A stretch of DNA of 34,571 bases from Hyphomicrobiales bacterium (GCA_009377695.1 WHTP01000063.1:1-34571); one strand, 5' to 3'; positions 27,319 through 34,276 are shown, numbered from the stretch's first letter. Numbers and translations: made by a program. Notes: generated by a model not told the origin, from the sequence alone.

Positions 27319-27768
27319 CTACCCCTCTTTCACCGCCTTGGCAAAATTAGCGAAGAAGTCATCGGCAGTCTTCTTGGCCGCGCTGTTGATCAGCCGCTGC
27401 CCGAGTTGGGCGAGCTTGCCGCCGATCTGCGCCTCGACGTTGTAACTGAGCAGCGTGCCGCCATCCTTGTCGGTCAGCGCGACCGTGGCGCCGCCTTTGG
27501 CGAAGCCGGCGACGCCGCCCTCGCCTTCGCCCGAGATCTTGTAACCATTGGGCGGATCGAGATCGGAGAGCCGCACCTTGCCCTTCCAGCGCGCCTTGAC
27601 CGGCCCGACCTTGATGCTGGCGACGGCCTGGAATTCCGTATCCGACGTCTTATCGAGTTGTTCGCATCCCGGCACGCAGCCCTTGAGCACCACAGGGTCG
27701 TTGAGCTTCGCCCAAACCGTGTCACGACTGGCGGGAAGCTGCACTTCCCCGCTCATGGTCATTGCCAT
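27319..27768 (-). CDS. coxG: CoxG-like SRPBCC-fold protein
   Basis: A 149-aa protein of the CoxG family: MSGEVQLPASRDTVWAKLND, then VLKGCVPGCEQL, VKARWKGKVRLSDLDPP and a final helix AAKKTADDFFANFAKAV. CoxG proteins are lipid-binding-like folds; in CO oxidisers they have been linked to membrane attachment or quinone hand-off of the enzyme. It lacks the C-terminal hydrophobic extension that some homologues have. Start at 27768, with GGAG upstream. First gene of the coxG-coxS-coxM set. Confidence 0.9.
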   Translation of the reverse strand: MAMTMSGEVQLPASRDTVWAKLNDPVVLKGCVPGCEQLDKTSDTEFQAVASIKVGPVKARWKGKVRLSDLDPPNGYKISGEGEGGVAGFAKGGATVALTDKDGGTLLSYNVEAQIGGKLAQLGQRLINSAAKKTADDFFANFAKAVKEG

Positions 27769-27787
27769 CGTCTATCTTTCTCCATCA

Positions 27788-27862
27788 CGAGTGTCCCGAT
27801 TCCGAAGTTCGTACCATTTTGCGGCGTCCTCCTATACGAACTTCGGAATCGAAGGACACTAG
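27788..27862. repeat. CTAG hairpin repeat, array unit 1
   Basis: 75 bp. Terminal arms CGAGTGTCCC / GGACACTAG (left end degraded), long stem GATTCCGAAGTTCGTA with its complement and a ~20-nt loop. One arm has an extra TT after the terminal stem. A 13-nt spacer follows. Confidence 0.88.
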
Positions 27863-27875
27863 CAACTCATTGAAT

Positions 27876-27954
27876 CTAGTGTGGCTTTGGTTCCGAAGTT
27901 CGCCAGATCTTGCGGCCAGGTTGGAAGCGAACTTCTAAGCCAAAGCCACACTAG
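27876..27954. repeat. CTAG hairpin repeat, array unit 2
   Basis: 79 bp. Ends CTAGTGTGGC / GCCACACTAG; inner arm GAAGTTCG and complement, with some decay just outside it (TTCC on the left against CTTA on the right arm). Its final CTAG is also the first CTAG of unit 3. Confidence 0.88.
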
Positions 27955-28027
27955 TGTCCCGGTTCCGACGCTTGTATCGCTCTTGCCGCACATGCGTTTA
28001 CAAGCGTCGGAACCAAAGGGACACTAG
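27951..28027. repeat. CTAG hairpin repeat, array unit 3
   Basis: 77 bp. Ends CTAGTGTCCC / GGGACACTAG; long arm GGTTCCGACGCTTGTA with exact complement; the extra bases (TTT) occur only on the right arm. A 13-nt spacer (28028-28040) follows. Confidence 0.9.
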
Positions 28028-28040
28028 AAATCATTGATTG

Positions 28041-28119
28041 CTAGTGCGGTTTTGGATTTGACGTTCGTACTGCCGACTCGCAGCAAATACCGGTACGAAC
28101 GTCAAATCCACCGCACTAG
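28041..28119. repeat. CTAG hairpin repeat, array unit 4
   Basis: 79 bp. Ends CTAGTGCGG / CCGCACTAG; long arm GGATTTGACGTTCGTAC with exact complement; the extra TTTT occurs only on the left arm. Its arm is close to that of the unit at 63-141. A 13-nt spacer (28120-28132) follows. Confidence 0.9.
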
Positions 28120-28132
28120 AAAGCCATATGTG

Positions 28133-28199
28133 CTGGTGTCCCTTTAGAATCCGAAGTTCGCGCATCCGCACCTTGCGAACTTCGGATTCGGGCCACCAG
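28133..28199. repeat. CTAG hairpin repeat, array unit 5 (degenerate ends)
   Basis: 67 bp. Ends CTGGTG / CACCAG, so the CTAG has changed on both sides together; long arm GAATCCGAAGTTCGC with complement (AATCCGAAGTTCGC exact), short loop. The remainder, 28200-28329, before pcaB shows no other structure. Confidence 0.8.
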
Positions 28200-28329
28200 T
28201 GAACGTGATATAGGCCCTTGCTAGCGCACGGGGAAAGGCTTTTTGACGCAGAATTGGGCCGCCGTCTTTGGGGTTGGCGGCGCCTTCCCGGGCCGCTAGA
28301 CCATCATCATCCGTCCCGCGTCTTGTTCT

Positions 28330-29709
28330 ATGACCAGTGCCTTGACCCCGTCCTCGCTGCTCACGCCGCTGATCTCGAGCGCAGCCATGCGGGCGATCGT
28401 CGACGACCGCGCCCACCTGCAACGCATGCTGGATTTCGAGTCGGCGTTAGCCCGCGCCGAAGCCGCCGTGGCGGTGGTTCCCGCGGCCTGCGTCGACCCG
28501 ATCGGCGCTGCCTGCAAGGCCGAGCGCTATAACCTCGCGGCGCTGGGCGAGGCCGCCGCACGCGCCGGCAATGTCGCAGGTGCGGTGCTCGCAGCGCTGA
28601 CCGACGAGGTGGCCAAGGCCAATGCTGAGGCCGCTCGCTTCGTGCACTGGGGCGCGACCGCCCAGGACCTCATCGACACTGCACTGATGCTCGAATTGCG
28701 CGCCGGTATCGACGCGCTGCTTGCCGACCTCAACAATGCCATCGACGGCTTCACCGCGATCGCCGGCCGGCAGCGCCGCACGGCCGCGGTGGCGCGCACC
28801 TCGCTGCAGCACACCCTGCCGATGCCGTTCGGGCTCAAACTCGCGGGCTACGCGGCGGCACTGGCGCGGTCACGCGAACGGCTGCGCCGGGTGCGCAAGG
28901 AGGCGCTCGCGCTGCAGTTCGGGGGCGCCGCCGGCACGCTCGCGGCGCTCGGCGAGCACGGCCTCGCGGTCACCGACCGGCTTGCCGCGCTGCTCGACTT
29001 GCCAGCGCCGGACGCACCTTGGCACGCCCACAGCGACCGGCTGGCGGATATCGCATCCGCGCTCGCGATCCTCACCGGCACTTGCGGCAAGATCGCGCGC
29101 GACGTCGCACTGCTGATGCAGACTGAGGTCGGCGAAGCGCAGGAGGCGGCGCGCGCGCCGGCGAACGAGGCGATCGGCTTGCCGCACAAGCGCCAGCCCA
29201 ACGCCGCGGCCGTCGGCATCGCGGCCGCGACGATGGCTCCGAACCTCCTGGCGACGATCATCGCCGGCCAGGTCCAAGAGCATGAGCGCGGCCTGGGCGG
29301 CTGGCAGGCGCAGTGGCATGCCATCCCCGCCCTGCTGCTGGTGACGTCCGGCGCCGTCGCCGCCGTCGCCGAACTTGCGCAAAGCATCGAAATCGATACC
29401 GAGCGTATGCGCAGCAATCTCGACGTCGCGCGTGGCCTGATCATGACCGACGCCATCACGATGGCGCTTGGCGCCAAGGTCGGGCCCTATCAAGCGAAGC
29501 TGATCGTCGAGGAAGCGAGCCGGCAGACTGTCGCCTCCAAGCGCCACCTCAACAGCGTCCTCGCCGAAGACCCGCGCGTGGCCGCGCACATGACGCCGGG
29601 CGAACTCGCCCGCCTGTTCGAGGTGATGGGCCACCAGGGCGTCGCGCAAACCTATATCGACCGTCTTATCGCGTCGGTCGGCGCCCGCATGCCGAAACGG
29701 CCAATCTAG
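28330..29709 (+). CDS. pcaB: 3-carboxy-cis,cis-muconate cycloisomerase-like protein (PcaB)
   Basis: A 459-aa member of the fumarase/aspartase superfamily, PcaB branch: HWGATAQDLIDTALML (106-121), RTSLQHTLPMPFGLKLAGY (156-174), QFGGAAGTLAALG, and the C-terminal PcaB region HLNSVLAEDPRVAAHMTPGEL. PcaB cyclises beta-carboxymuconate in the protocatechuate branch of the beta-ketoadipate pathway; pcaD and pcaC follow, which supports the call. Odd: the signature loop, normally GSSxMPHKRNP, reads EAIGLPHKRQP (280-290), so the usual Ser pair is missing. No clear ribosome site before the ATG at 28330. Confidence 0.87.
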   Translation: MTSALTPSSLLTPLISSAAMRAIVDDRAHLQRMLDFESALARAEAAVAVVPAACVDPIGAACKAERYNLAALGEAAARAGNVAGAVLAALTDEVAKANAEAARFVHWGATAQDLIDTALMLELRAGIDALLADLNNAIDGFTAIAGRQRRTAAVARTSLQHTLPMPFGLKLAGYAAALARSRERLRRVRKEALALQFGGAAGTLAALGEHGLAVTDRLAALLDLPAPDAPWHAHSDRLADIASALAILTGTCGKIARDVALLMQTEVGEAQEAARAPANEAIGLPHKRQPNAAAVGIAAATMAPNLLATIIAGQVQEHERGLGGWQAQWHAIPALLLVTSGAVAAVAELAQSIEIDTERMRSNLDVARGLIMTDAITMALGAKVGPYQAKLIVEEASRQTVASKRHLNSVLAEDPRVAAHMTPGELARLFEVMGHQGVAQTYIDRLIASVGARMPKRPI

Positions 29710-29873
29710 TGGAGTGGATTTGACATTCGCTACCCCGTTGACCGCAGACTCCGAAAGCGAATGTCAAATCCAAAACTCCACTAGCAGCTTATATTTGCTA
29801 GTGGTCCTTTGATTCTAACATTCGCAAAGTCGCCCGCTGAGAAGGGATGCGATTGTTAGAATCGGACCACTAG
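29706..29873. repeat. Pair of CTAG-ended hairpin repeats, right copy
   Basis: Units at 29706-29784 and 29798-29873 with a 13-nt spacer between them. Positions 29706-29846 are the reverse complement of 1-141 with one mismatch. The second unit is complete here: CTAGTGGTCC / GGACCACTAG ends and arm GATTCTAACATTCGC, partly complementary to its right arm. The first CTAG overlaps the pcaB stop codon (TAG at 29707-29709). Lies between pcaB and pcaD. Confidence 0.92.
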
Positions 29874-29899
29874 AAGGCCAAAGCACAGAGGAAAGCGCC

Positions 29900-30682
29900 G
29901 TGCCGGTGATCGAAGCGAACGGCTGCCCCATTCACGTCGAGGTCGAGGGTCCGGAACGCGCGCCCGCGCTGATCCTGTCGAACTCGCTGGGCACGACGCT
30001 CCACATGTGGAATGGCCAGGCGGGACCGTTCACCAAACATTTCCGGCTGGTGCGTTTCGATCGCCGCGGCCATGGAAAATCGGGCCTGCCCAAGGGCCCC
30101 TACTCCATGGAGATGCTGGGACGTGACGTGCTCGCGATCATGGATGGGCTCGGCATCACGAAGGCGAACTGGTGCGGTCTCTCGATGGGCGGCATGGAAG
30201 GCATGTGGCTCGCCGCCAATGCGCCGGAGCGCTTCGAACGGATGGTGCTGTCCAACACGTCAAGCTACTTCGCGGACAAAAAAGGCTGGAATGACCGCCT
30301 TGCGCTCGTTCGCGAAAAGGGCGTGCCCGCCTTTGCGGGCCCGAACATGGAGCGCTGGTTCACCAAAGGCTTTCGCGAACGCGATCCGCAGGCGATCGCG
30401 AACATGGCTGCGATGTTCGCGGCAACGCCGCTTGACGGCTATCTCGCCTGCGGCAAGGCCGTGCGCGACATGGACCATCGTGATCTCCTGCCACGCATCA
30501 AGGTGCCGACACTTGTGATCATCGGACGTCACGATCCGGCCACGACGCCCGACGCCGGCGAATACATCCGTAACAACATACCCGGAGCCGAACATTTCAT
30601 GATCGACGCGGCTCATATTTCGAACGTCGAGCAACCTCAACAGTTCAACGAAGCAGTCCTAGGATTTCTGACTCGTCATTGA
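29900..30682 (+). CDS. pcaD: 3-oxoadipate enol-lactonase (PcaD)
   Basis: A 260-aa alpha/beta-hydrolase: LSNSLGTTLHMWNGQ (oxyanion region), FDRRGHGKSG, nucleophile S95 in GLSMGGMEG, acid D212 in GRHDPATTP and catalytic His H239 in DAAHISNVEQP, the same order as PcaD. It opens the lactone made after PcaC to give beta-ketoadipate. GTG start with AGAGGAAAG ahead. The hairpin pair sits between it and pcaB, so it may be transcribed with pcaB or from its own start. Confidence 0.93.
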   Translation: MPVIEANGCPIHVEVEGPERAPALILSNSLGTTLHMWNGQAGPFTKHFRLVRFDRRGHGKSGLPKGPYSMEMLGRDVLAIMDGLGITKANWCGLSMGGMEGMWLAANAPERFERMVLSNTSSYFADKKGWNDRLALVREKGVPAFAGPNMERWFTKGFRERDPQAIANMAAMFAATPLDGYLACGKAVRDMDHRDLLPRIKVPTLVIIGRHDPATTPDAGEYIRNNIPGAEHFMIDAAHISNVEQPQQFNEAVLGFLTRH

Positions 30683-30773
30683 TCGCAAAAAGGCGCTGAT
30701 CACAAAATTGCCGCGAGGACTCCAGCATCGATTCAGCAAGCGTTAGGTCGCGCGGTCTACATCCCCATCGTCC

Positions 30774-30802
30774 GACAAAAATCTGTCATCTGACAAAAAT
30801 CT
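30774..30802. repeat. Short direct repeat before the BLUF gene
   Basis: GACAAAAATCT occurs at 30774-30784 and 30792-30802, 18 nt apart, with TGTCA-TC-TGACA (30784-30795) as an inverted repeat between them. Position and symmetry suggest a regulator site 32-60 nt before the BLUF start. The 30683-30833 gap has no other visible feature. Confidence 0.5.
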
Positions 30803-30833
30803 CCGTCTGACGATGCCTGCAGGGGTGGTAGCC

Positions 30834-31304
30834 ATGATGCTCATTCGTTTGATCTATTTCAGTCGTAATCGTCTCGACGAGTGGTACGACCGTAAAGACG
30901 CCGGCATCGCCGAGATTCTCGCGACGTCGGTTGCCAATAATTTGCGCGATTGCATCACCGGCGCTCTGATTTGCGACGAGCGATGGTTCGTGCAGGCGCT
31001 GGAGGGCGCCGAGAACAAGGTTTCGGCCGCCTTCGAACGGATCCTGCGCGATCAACGCCATCGCGACGTGTCACTGGTCACGATGCAGGCCGTGTCCGAG
31101 CGGCGCTATCCGAACGCCGCCATGGCTTGCGTGATGCGCAGCCAGGACAATGACGATCTCTTCCGTCATTATGGCGAGGACGCCTGTTTTGATCCGCGAC
31201 AGGTGCGGCCCGAGCGGCTGTCCGACCTCATCGAGGCGGTGGTGCAGCGGAGGGCGACGGGGGAACCGGCATGGACGAAAAAACACGCCACGAACGCGGC
31301 CTGA
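30834..31304 (+). CDS. BLUF-domain blue-light sensor protein
   Basis: A 156-aa protein, nearly all one BLUF domain. It has the flavin-switch residues Y8 (LIYFS), N36 (ANNLRDCITG) and Q54 (FVQALEG); the 18-residue N-to-Q spacing equals that of AppA. The region that holds the semi-conserved Trp and Met in AppA reads RRYPNAAM, so the Trp is Ala but the Met stays. The C-terminal ~50 residues have no recognised output domain, so it probably acts through a partner. The start could be 30813, 30834 or 30837; 30834 has AGGGG upstream. Its end overlaps pcaC by 34 nt. Confidence 0.9.
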   Translation: MMLIRLIYFSRNRLDEWYDRKDAGIAEILATSVANNLRDCITGALICDERWFVQALEGAENKVSAAFERILRDQRHRDVSLVTMQAVSERRYPNAAMACVMRSQDNDDLFRHYGEDACFDPRQVRPERLSDLIEAVVQRRATGEPAWTKKHATNAA

Positions 31305-31660
31305 CTCAACGGCGCAAGGTCCTGGGCGATGCCCATGTGGAGCGTTCGGCCGCGGCCAGGACGGATTTCAATTCGGAGTTCCAGGACATCATCACCCGCT
31401 ATGCCTGGGGTGAGATCTGGACCCGCCCGCACTACGACCAGCGGACCCGGCGCATCCTGGTGATCGGCACCACGATGGCGCTCGACAAATGGGAAGAATT
31501 CCGCCTGCACGTGCGCGCCGCACTCACCGAGGGCGGCTTCTCCAGCGACGATATCAAGGAGATCATCCTGCAGCAGATGATCTATTGCGGCGTCCCGGCT
31601 GCGAACCATGCCTTTCGAGAGGCGGGTGAGATTATCGCGGAGCTCAAAAAGGCGTGTTAA
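31271..31660 (+). CDS. pcaC: 4-carboxymuconolactone decarboxylase (PcaC)
   Basis: A 129-aa protein of PcaC length: GEIWTRPHYDQRTRRILVIG, then TMALDKWEEFRLHVRAAL and QQMIYCGVPAANHAF, the conserved YCG...AF segment near the active site. Decarboxylates gamma-carboxymuconolactone, the product of PcaB, giving the PcaD substrate. The start lies inside the BLUF reading frame, with GGGGGA 7 nt ahead, so the two are probably translated together. A diverged remnant of the last 14 codons of a pcaC lies at 32223-32267. Confidence 0.94.
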   Translation: MDEKTRHERGLTQRRKVLGDAHVERSAAARTDFNSEFQDIITRYAWGEIWTRPHYDQRTRRILVIGTTMALDKWEEFRLHVRAALTEGGFSSDDIKEIILQQMIYCGVPAANHAFREAGEIIAELKKAC

Positions 31661-31672
31661 TAGAGGGCCGTC

Positions 31673-32179
31673 GTGCTCATCATCTTCGGCGGCCTTCCAG
31701 GAACGGGAAAAACGACGCTTGCCCGAGAGTTGGCACGCCAGCTTGGCGCCGCCTACCTGCGGATCGATACGATTGAAGTGGCCATCGCCCAAACCGAAGA
31801 TGTGTCCATCGGTGAGGCAGGATACCGAGTCGGCTATGCAGTCGCGGAAGACAATTTGCGACTCGGCCTGGCGGTTGTGGCCGATTCAGTCAACCCGCTG
31901 CGGATGACACGAGACGCCTGGCGCAATGCCGCGAGGCGCGCGGAGGTGACGTTTGTCGATGTCTTGGTCGTCTGTTCCGACCCGGTCGAGCACCGACGTC
32001 GCGTCGAGACACGCAAGACAGGCAATGCCGCATCGGACACCTTGACCTGGCACCATGTTGCGACACGCGAGTTCGAATCGTGGGATTGCGAGCATATCGT
32101 GATCGATACGGCCGGTCAGACCGTGGAGCAAAGTCTCGGCGCGCTGAGAACAGCTCTATCCACGAGGGGCCAACGATAA
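31673..32179 (+). CDS. P-loop kinase of the AAA_33 / zeta-like group
   Basis: A 168-aa single-domain P-loop protein. Walker A is GLPGTGKTT (7-15), followed by D32 in LRIDTIE, D71 in VVADSVNP and a lid region CSDPVEHRRRVETRK (101-115) with likely ATP-contacting Arg residues. It resembles small-molecule kinases such as gluconate, chloramphenicol-phosphotransferase or zeta-type enzymes; the substrate is unknown. GTG start with AGAGGG before it, 12 nt after pcaC. It lies between intact pcaC and a pcaC remnant, which suggests it arrived with a DNA rearrangement. Confidence 0.82.
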   Translation: MLIIFGGLPGTGKTTLARELARQLGAAYLRIDTIEVAIAQTEDVSIGEAGYRVGYAVAEDNLRLGLAVVADSVNPLRMTRDAWRNAARRAEVTFVDVLVVCSDPVEHRRRVETRKTGNAASDTLTWHHVATREFESWDCEHIVIDTAGQTVEQSLGALRTALSTRGQR

Positions 32180-32222
32180 AATCTTCGATCTTCGCCGCGC
32201 CCTGTCGGTGACACCCCTGTGT

Positions 32223-32267
32223 GCAGAAGCGGGCGAGATTGTCGCCGAACTTAAGAAGGCGCCTTAG
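32223..32267 (+). pseudogene. Remnant of a second pcaC 3' end
   Basis: Read in frame, this gives AEAGEIVAELKKAP and a stop, against REAGEIIAELKKAC at the end of pcaC (31616-31660). The differences are mostly at third codon positions, as between two genes that were both under selection for the protein. No pcaC-like sequence is seen upstream of 32223, so only the tail survives. The last bases overlap the end of the convergent membrane-protein gene. Confidence 0.7.
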
Positions 32268-32881
32268 CCTCGATCCAGGGGATGGCGCAGGCGCCCCTCC
32301 GGGATTCGCGCCAGCGCCGCGGCGGCCTGCACCGGCGGCGGTCCCGCCGCCAGCACACCGACCGGCAAAAGCCGCGTGGCATCGAACTCACGCGCAGCCG
32401 TGGCGACACGGGACGCCTGCTGGTGCTTCGGCGCCAGTTGGCGCTCGACCACGATAACGGTGATCGCGCCCGCGACCAGCAACATCTGTGTTGCATAAAG
32501 ACGGACCATCGCAGCGTCGTCGACCGCCAGCGCCGGCACCGCGCAAATGACGATGCCGACGACCGCAAGGATCAGCACGACGTCGATCGTCTCGCGGTCC
32601 GTCTCCCGCCCCATCACCCACGACCGGGCAAATTCGATCAGGTAGGCAACGAACGCTGCCGCGATGACCAGCTTGACGCCGGCCAGGGCATGCGCGGTGA
32701 GACCGAGACCGTTGAAGCCGAGATCGAAGACTTGACGGAAATAGATCGCGGCAGTCGCATGCGCGTGATCCTCCAGGCCATGGTAGGGCGACACCAGGGC
32801 TCGGACTGCATCGCGACTCCAGATTGGGAAGAAATAGACCGACAAAAGAGCCAGATTGACCGAACCGAGCCTTAGCCGCAT
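32264..32881 (-). CDS. Small inner-membrane protein, function unknown
   Basis: A 205-aa protein with four likely membrane helices: one at the N-terminus (SVNLALLSVYFFPIW), then GVKLVIAAAFVAYLIEFA, TIDVVLILAVVGIVICAVPA and QMLLVAGAITVIVV. The loop between the first two helices is rich in His (YHGLEDHAHATAA). The last ~55 residues are probably cytoplasmic. GGAGG lies 5 nt before the ATG. Not recognised as a named family. Confidence 0.72.
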   Translation of the reverse strand: MRLRLGSVNLALLSVYFFPIWSRDAVRALVSPYHGLEDHAHATAAIYFRQVFDLGFNGLGLTAHALAGVKLVIAAAFVAYLIEFARSWVMGRETDRETIDVVLILAVVGIVICAVPALAVDDAAMVRLYATQMLLVAGAITVIVVERQLAPKHQQASRVATAAREFDATRLLPVGVLAAGPPPVQAAAALARIPEGRLRHPLDRG

Positions 32882-33086
32882 CGACGCCTCCGATCCCCGG
32901 CCCTGGTGCTCAGTGACTTCTGGCTAGGCCGATAGACGCCAAGCTACGCCGTTCGAATTGTCGGCCCAATCGAAACCTCGCGTTAACCCTTATTTTGCCA
33001 GCCGCGGCGGTCAATGAACGATGCGCCGCTGGACGAGCGAGGTCGGCCAAAGACCTGAGCCAGAGATCGGCCAGAGACCTACCGCC

Positions 33087-34055
33087 TTAACCTCCCCGCG
33101 CGTCGCGGAATTGGTGCGGCGACGTGCCGGTCTGCTTGCGGAAGAAGCGGGCAAAATGGGAGGGATCGGAGAAAGCAAGCTCGTAAGCGATCTCGTTGAT
33201 CGGCTGATTGGTGAAGACAAGCTGGCGCTTGGCCTCGGTCAGCACGCGCTGACGGATCAGGTGACCGGCCGTGACGCCGGTTGCCCGCTTCACGTGATCG
33301 TTGAGGCGGTCGACAGTCATGGCGAGCTTGTCAGCGTAGAATGCGAGCTGACGCTCGGTCTGGAAGTGCTCCTCGATCAATTTGCGTAGTTCCATAACGG
33401 TCGCGTCGGTCGGCGTCAGCGGATCGCTGCAGGTGCGGCTCGCCGCCATGCGCGCGACTTCGACCGCAATCAGCGCCAGCAGACCGCGCATCGCGATGCG
33501 ATATCCGGGACGGCCCAAGCTTCGTTCGTCGTGCAGGTCGGTTGCGAACGCCATGATCCGCGCATGATCGGCGGGAAGCGGCACGACCGGATCGAAGGCC
33601 AAACTTTTCAGACGCGCCAGCGCCTCGCGATCGCCGGTCGCATCGGCAGCGTCTTCGGTAAAGCTTATCACCCAGCCGTCGGTGACATCGGGATGGAAAC
33701 GAAAGCCGTGCGCGGTGGTCGGCTGCACGATGATCGCGCAGGGCGCCTCGAACGAAGCAACCGACGCCTCAAAGGTCATCTCGCCGCCGCCCGTCCCGAT
33801 CAGCAGGATCTGGACGAGGTTGCGATGCCGATGCGCGCGGATGGTCCAATCGTTTATCAACGAACGCGACGAAATCGTTTCGATATGAATGAAGTCGAAC
33901 GCCTGATCGTCCGGCGGATCGCCGTACAGGTGAAACAGCGGCAGCGCGGTGACCGTTCCCATGCCGCAAGCATAGTCCGGCACCCGAGTGCCGCAATCGA
34001 CCTCCTCGCCGCAGGCGCGGGTCACGCACAGCTCGAACGGTAACGGCCTCGCCAT
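33087..34055 (-). CDS. AraC-family regulator, PobR-like
   Basis: A 322-aa regulator. The cupin-like sensor part begins LPLFHLYGDPPDDQAFDFIH, then IETISSRSLINDWTIRAHRHRNLVQIL, the layout of PobR-type regulators of 4-hydroxybenzoate or hydroxyphenylacetate use. The C-terminal double helix-turn-helix ends in NEIAYELAFSDPSHFARFFRKQTGTSPHQFR. The ATG at 34055 gives a Cys-containing extension of 31 residues; ATG 33962 (MGTVTALPLFHLYG) may be the real start, and neither has a good ribosome site. Likely targets are the aromatic genes nearby. The 32882-33086 gap downstream shows only an imperfect short repeat (ggccaaagacct / ggccagagacct). Confidence 0.85.
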   Translation of the reverse strand: MARPLPFELCVTRACGEEVDCGTRVPDYACGMGTVTALPLFHLYGDPPDDQAFDFIHIETISSRSLINDWTIRAHRHRNLVQILLIGTGGGEMTFEASVASFEAPCAIIVQPTTAHGFRFHPDVTDGWVISFTEDAADATGDREALARLKSLAFDPVVPLPADHARIMAFATDLHDERSLGRPGYRIAMRGLLALIAVEVARMAASRTCSDPLTPTDATVMELRKLIEEHFQTERQLAFYADKLAMTVDRLNDHVKRATGVTAGHLIRQRVLTEAKRQLVFTNQPINEIAYELAFSDPSHFARFFRKQTGTSPHQFRDARGG

Positions 34056-34096
34056 GAGGCGAGGCCGAAACGTCAAAATGCAAATATCGTCGAGAC

Positions 34097-34276
34097 TTAG
34101 CGGTCCTGATTGCGCTGTCCCGGATGCTGCTGTCCAGGCTGCTGCTGACCCTGCTGGTCCGGCCGCTGTCCGCCACCGCCCTGCTGCTGCCCGCCGCCTT
34201 GGCCTGGCTGCTGCTGCTGCTGCTGGCCCGGTCGCGGCTTGTTCTGCTGGTTCGGCTTTTGATTGGGATTGGCCAT
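34097..34276 (-). CDS. Gln/Gly/Pro-rich low-complexity mini-protein
   Basis: A 59-aa protein of almost only Gln, Pro, Gly, Asn and Arg, with a Q6 run at 19-24 and QQPGQ repeats. No signal peptide or hydrophobic segment; expected to be disordered. The start is well supported: GAGGAG 8 nt before the ATG at 34276. A short hairpin CCCCGA-N7-TCGGGG (34332-34350) lies in its presumed leader. Small proteins beginning MANPNQKPNQQ look familiar from Bradyrhizobium-type genomes (from memory); function unknown. Confidence 0.7.
   Translation of the reverse strand: MANPNQKPNQQNKPRPGQQQQQQPGQGGGQQQGGGGQRPDQQGQQQPGQQHPGQRNQDR

Noticed and set aside
27788-28199. CRISPR array
   Set aside because: Units are palindromes of varying sequence and the constant-length parts are 13-nt spacers; there are no identical repeats with unique 30-nt spacers and no cas genes.
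28870-29649. 259-codon minus-strand frame opposite pcaB
   Set aside because: Shadow of pcaB; no coherent domain.
32060-32085. tRNA T-arm-like GAGTTCGAATC
   Set aside because: Lies inside the P-loop kinase frame and no acceptor stem, D-arm or anticodon arm can be drawn around it.
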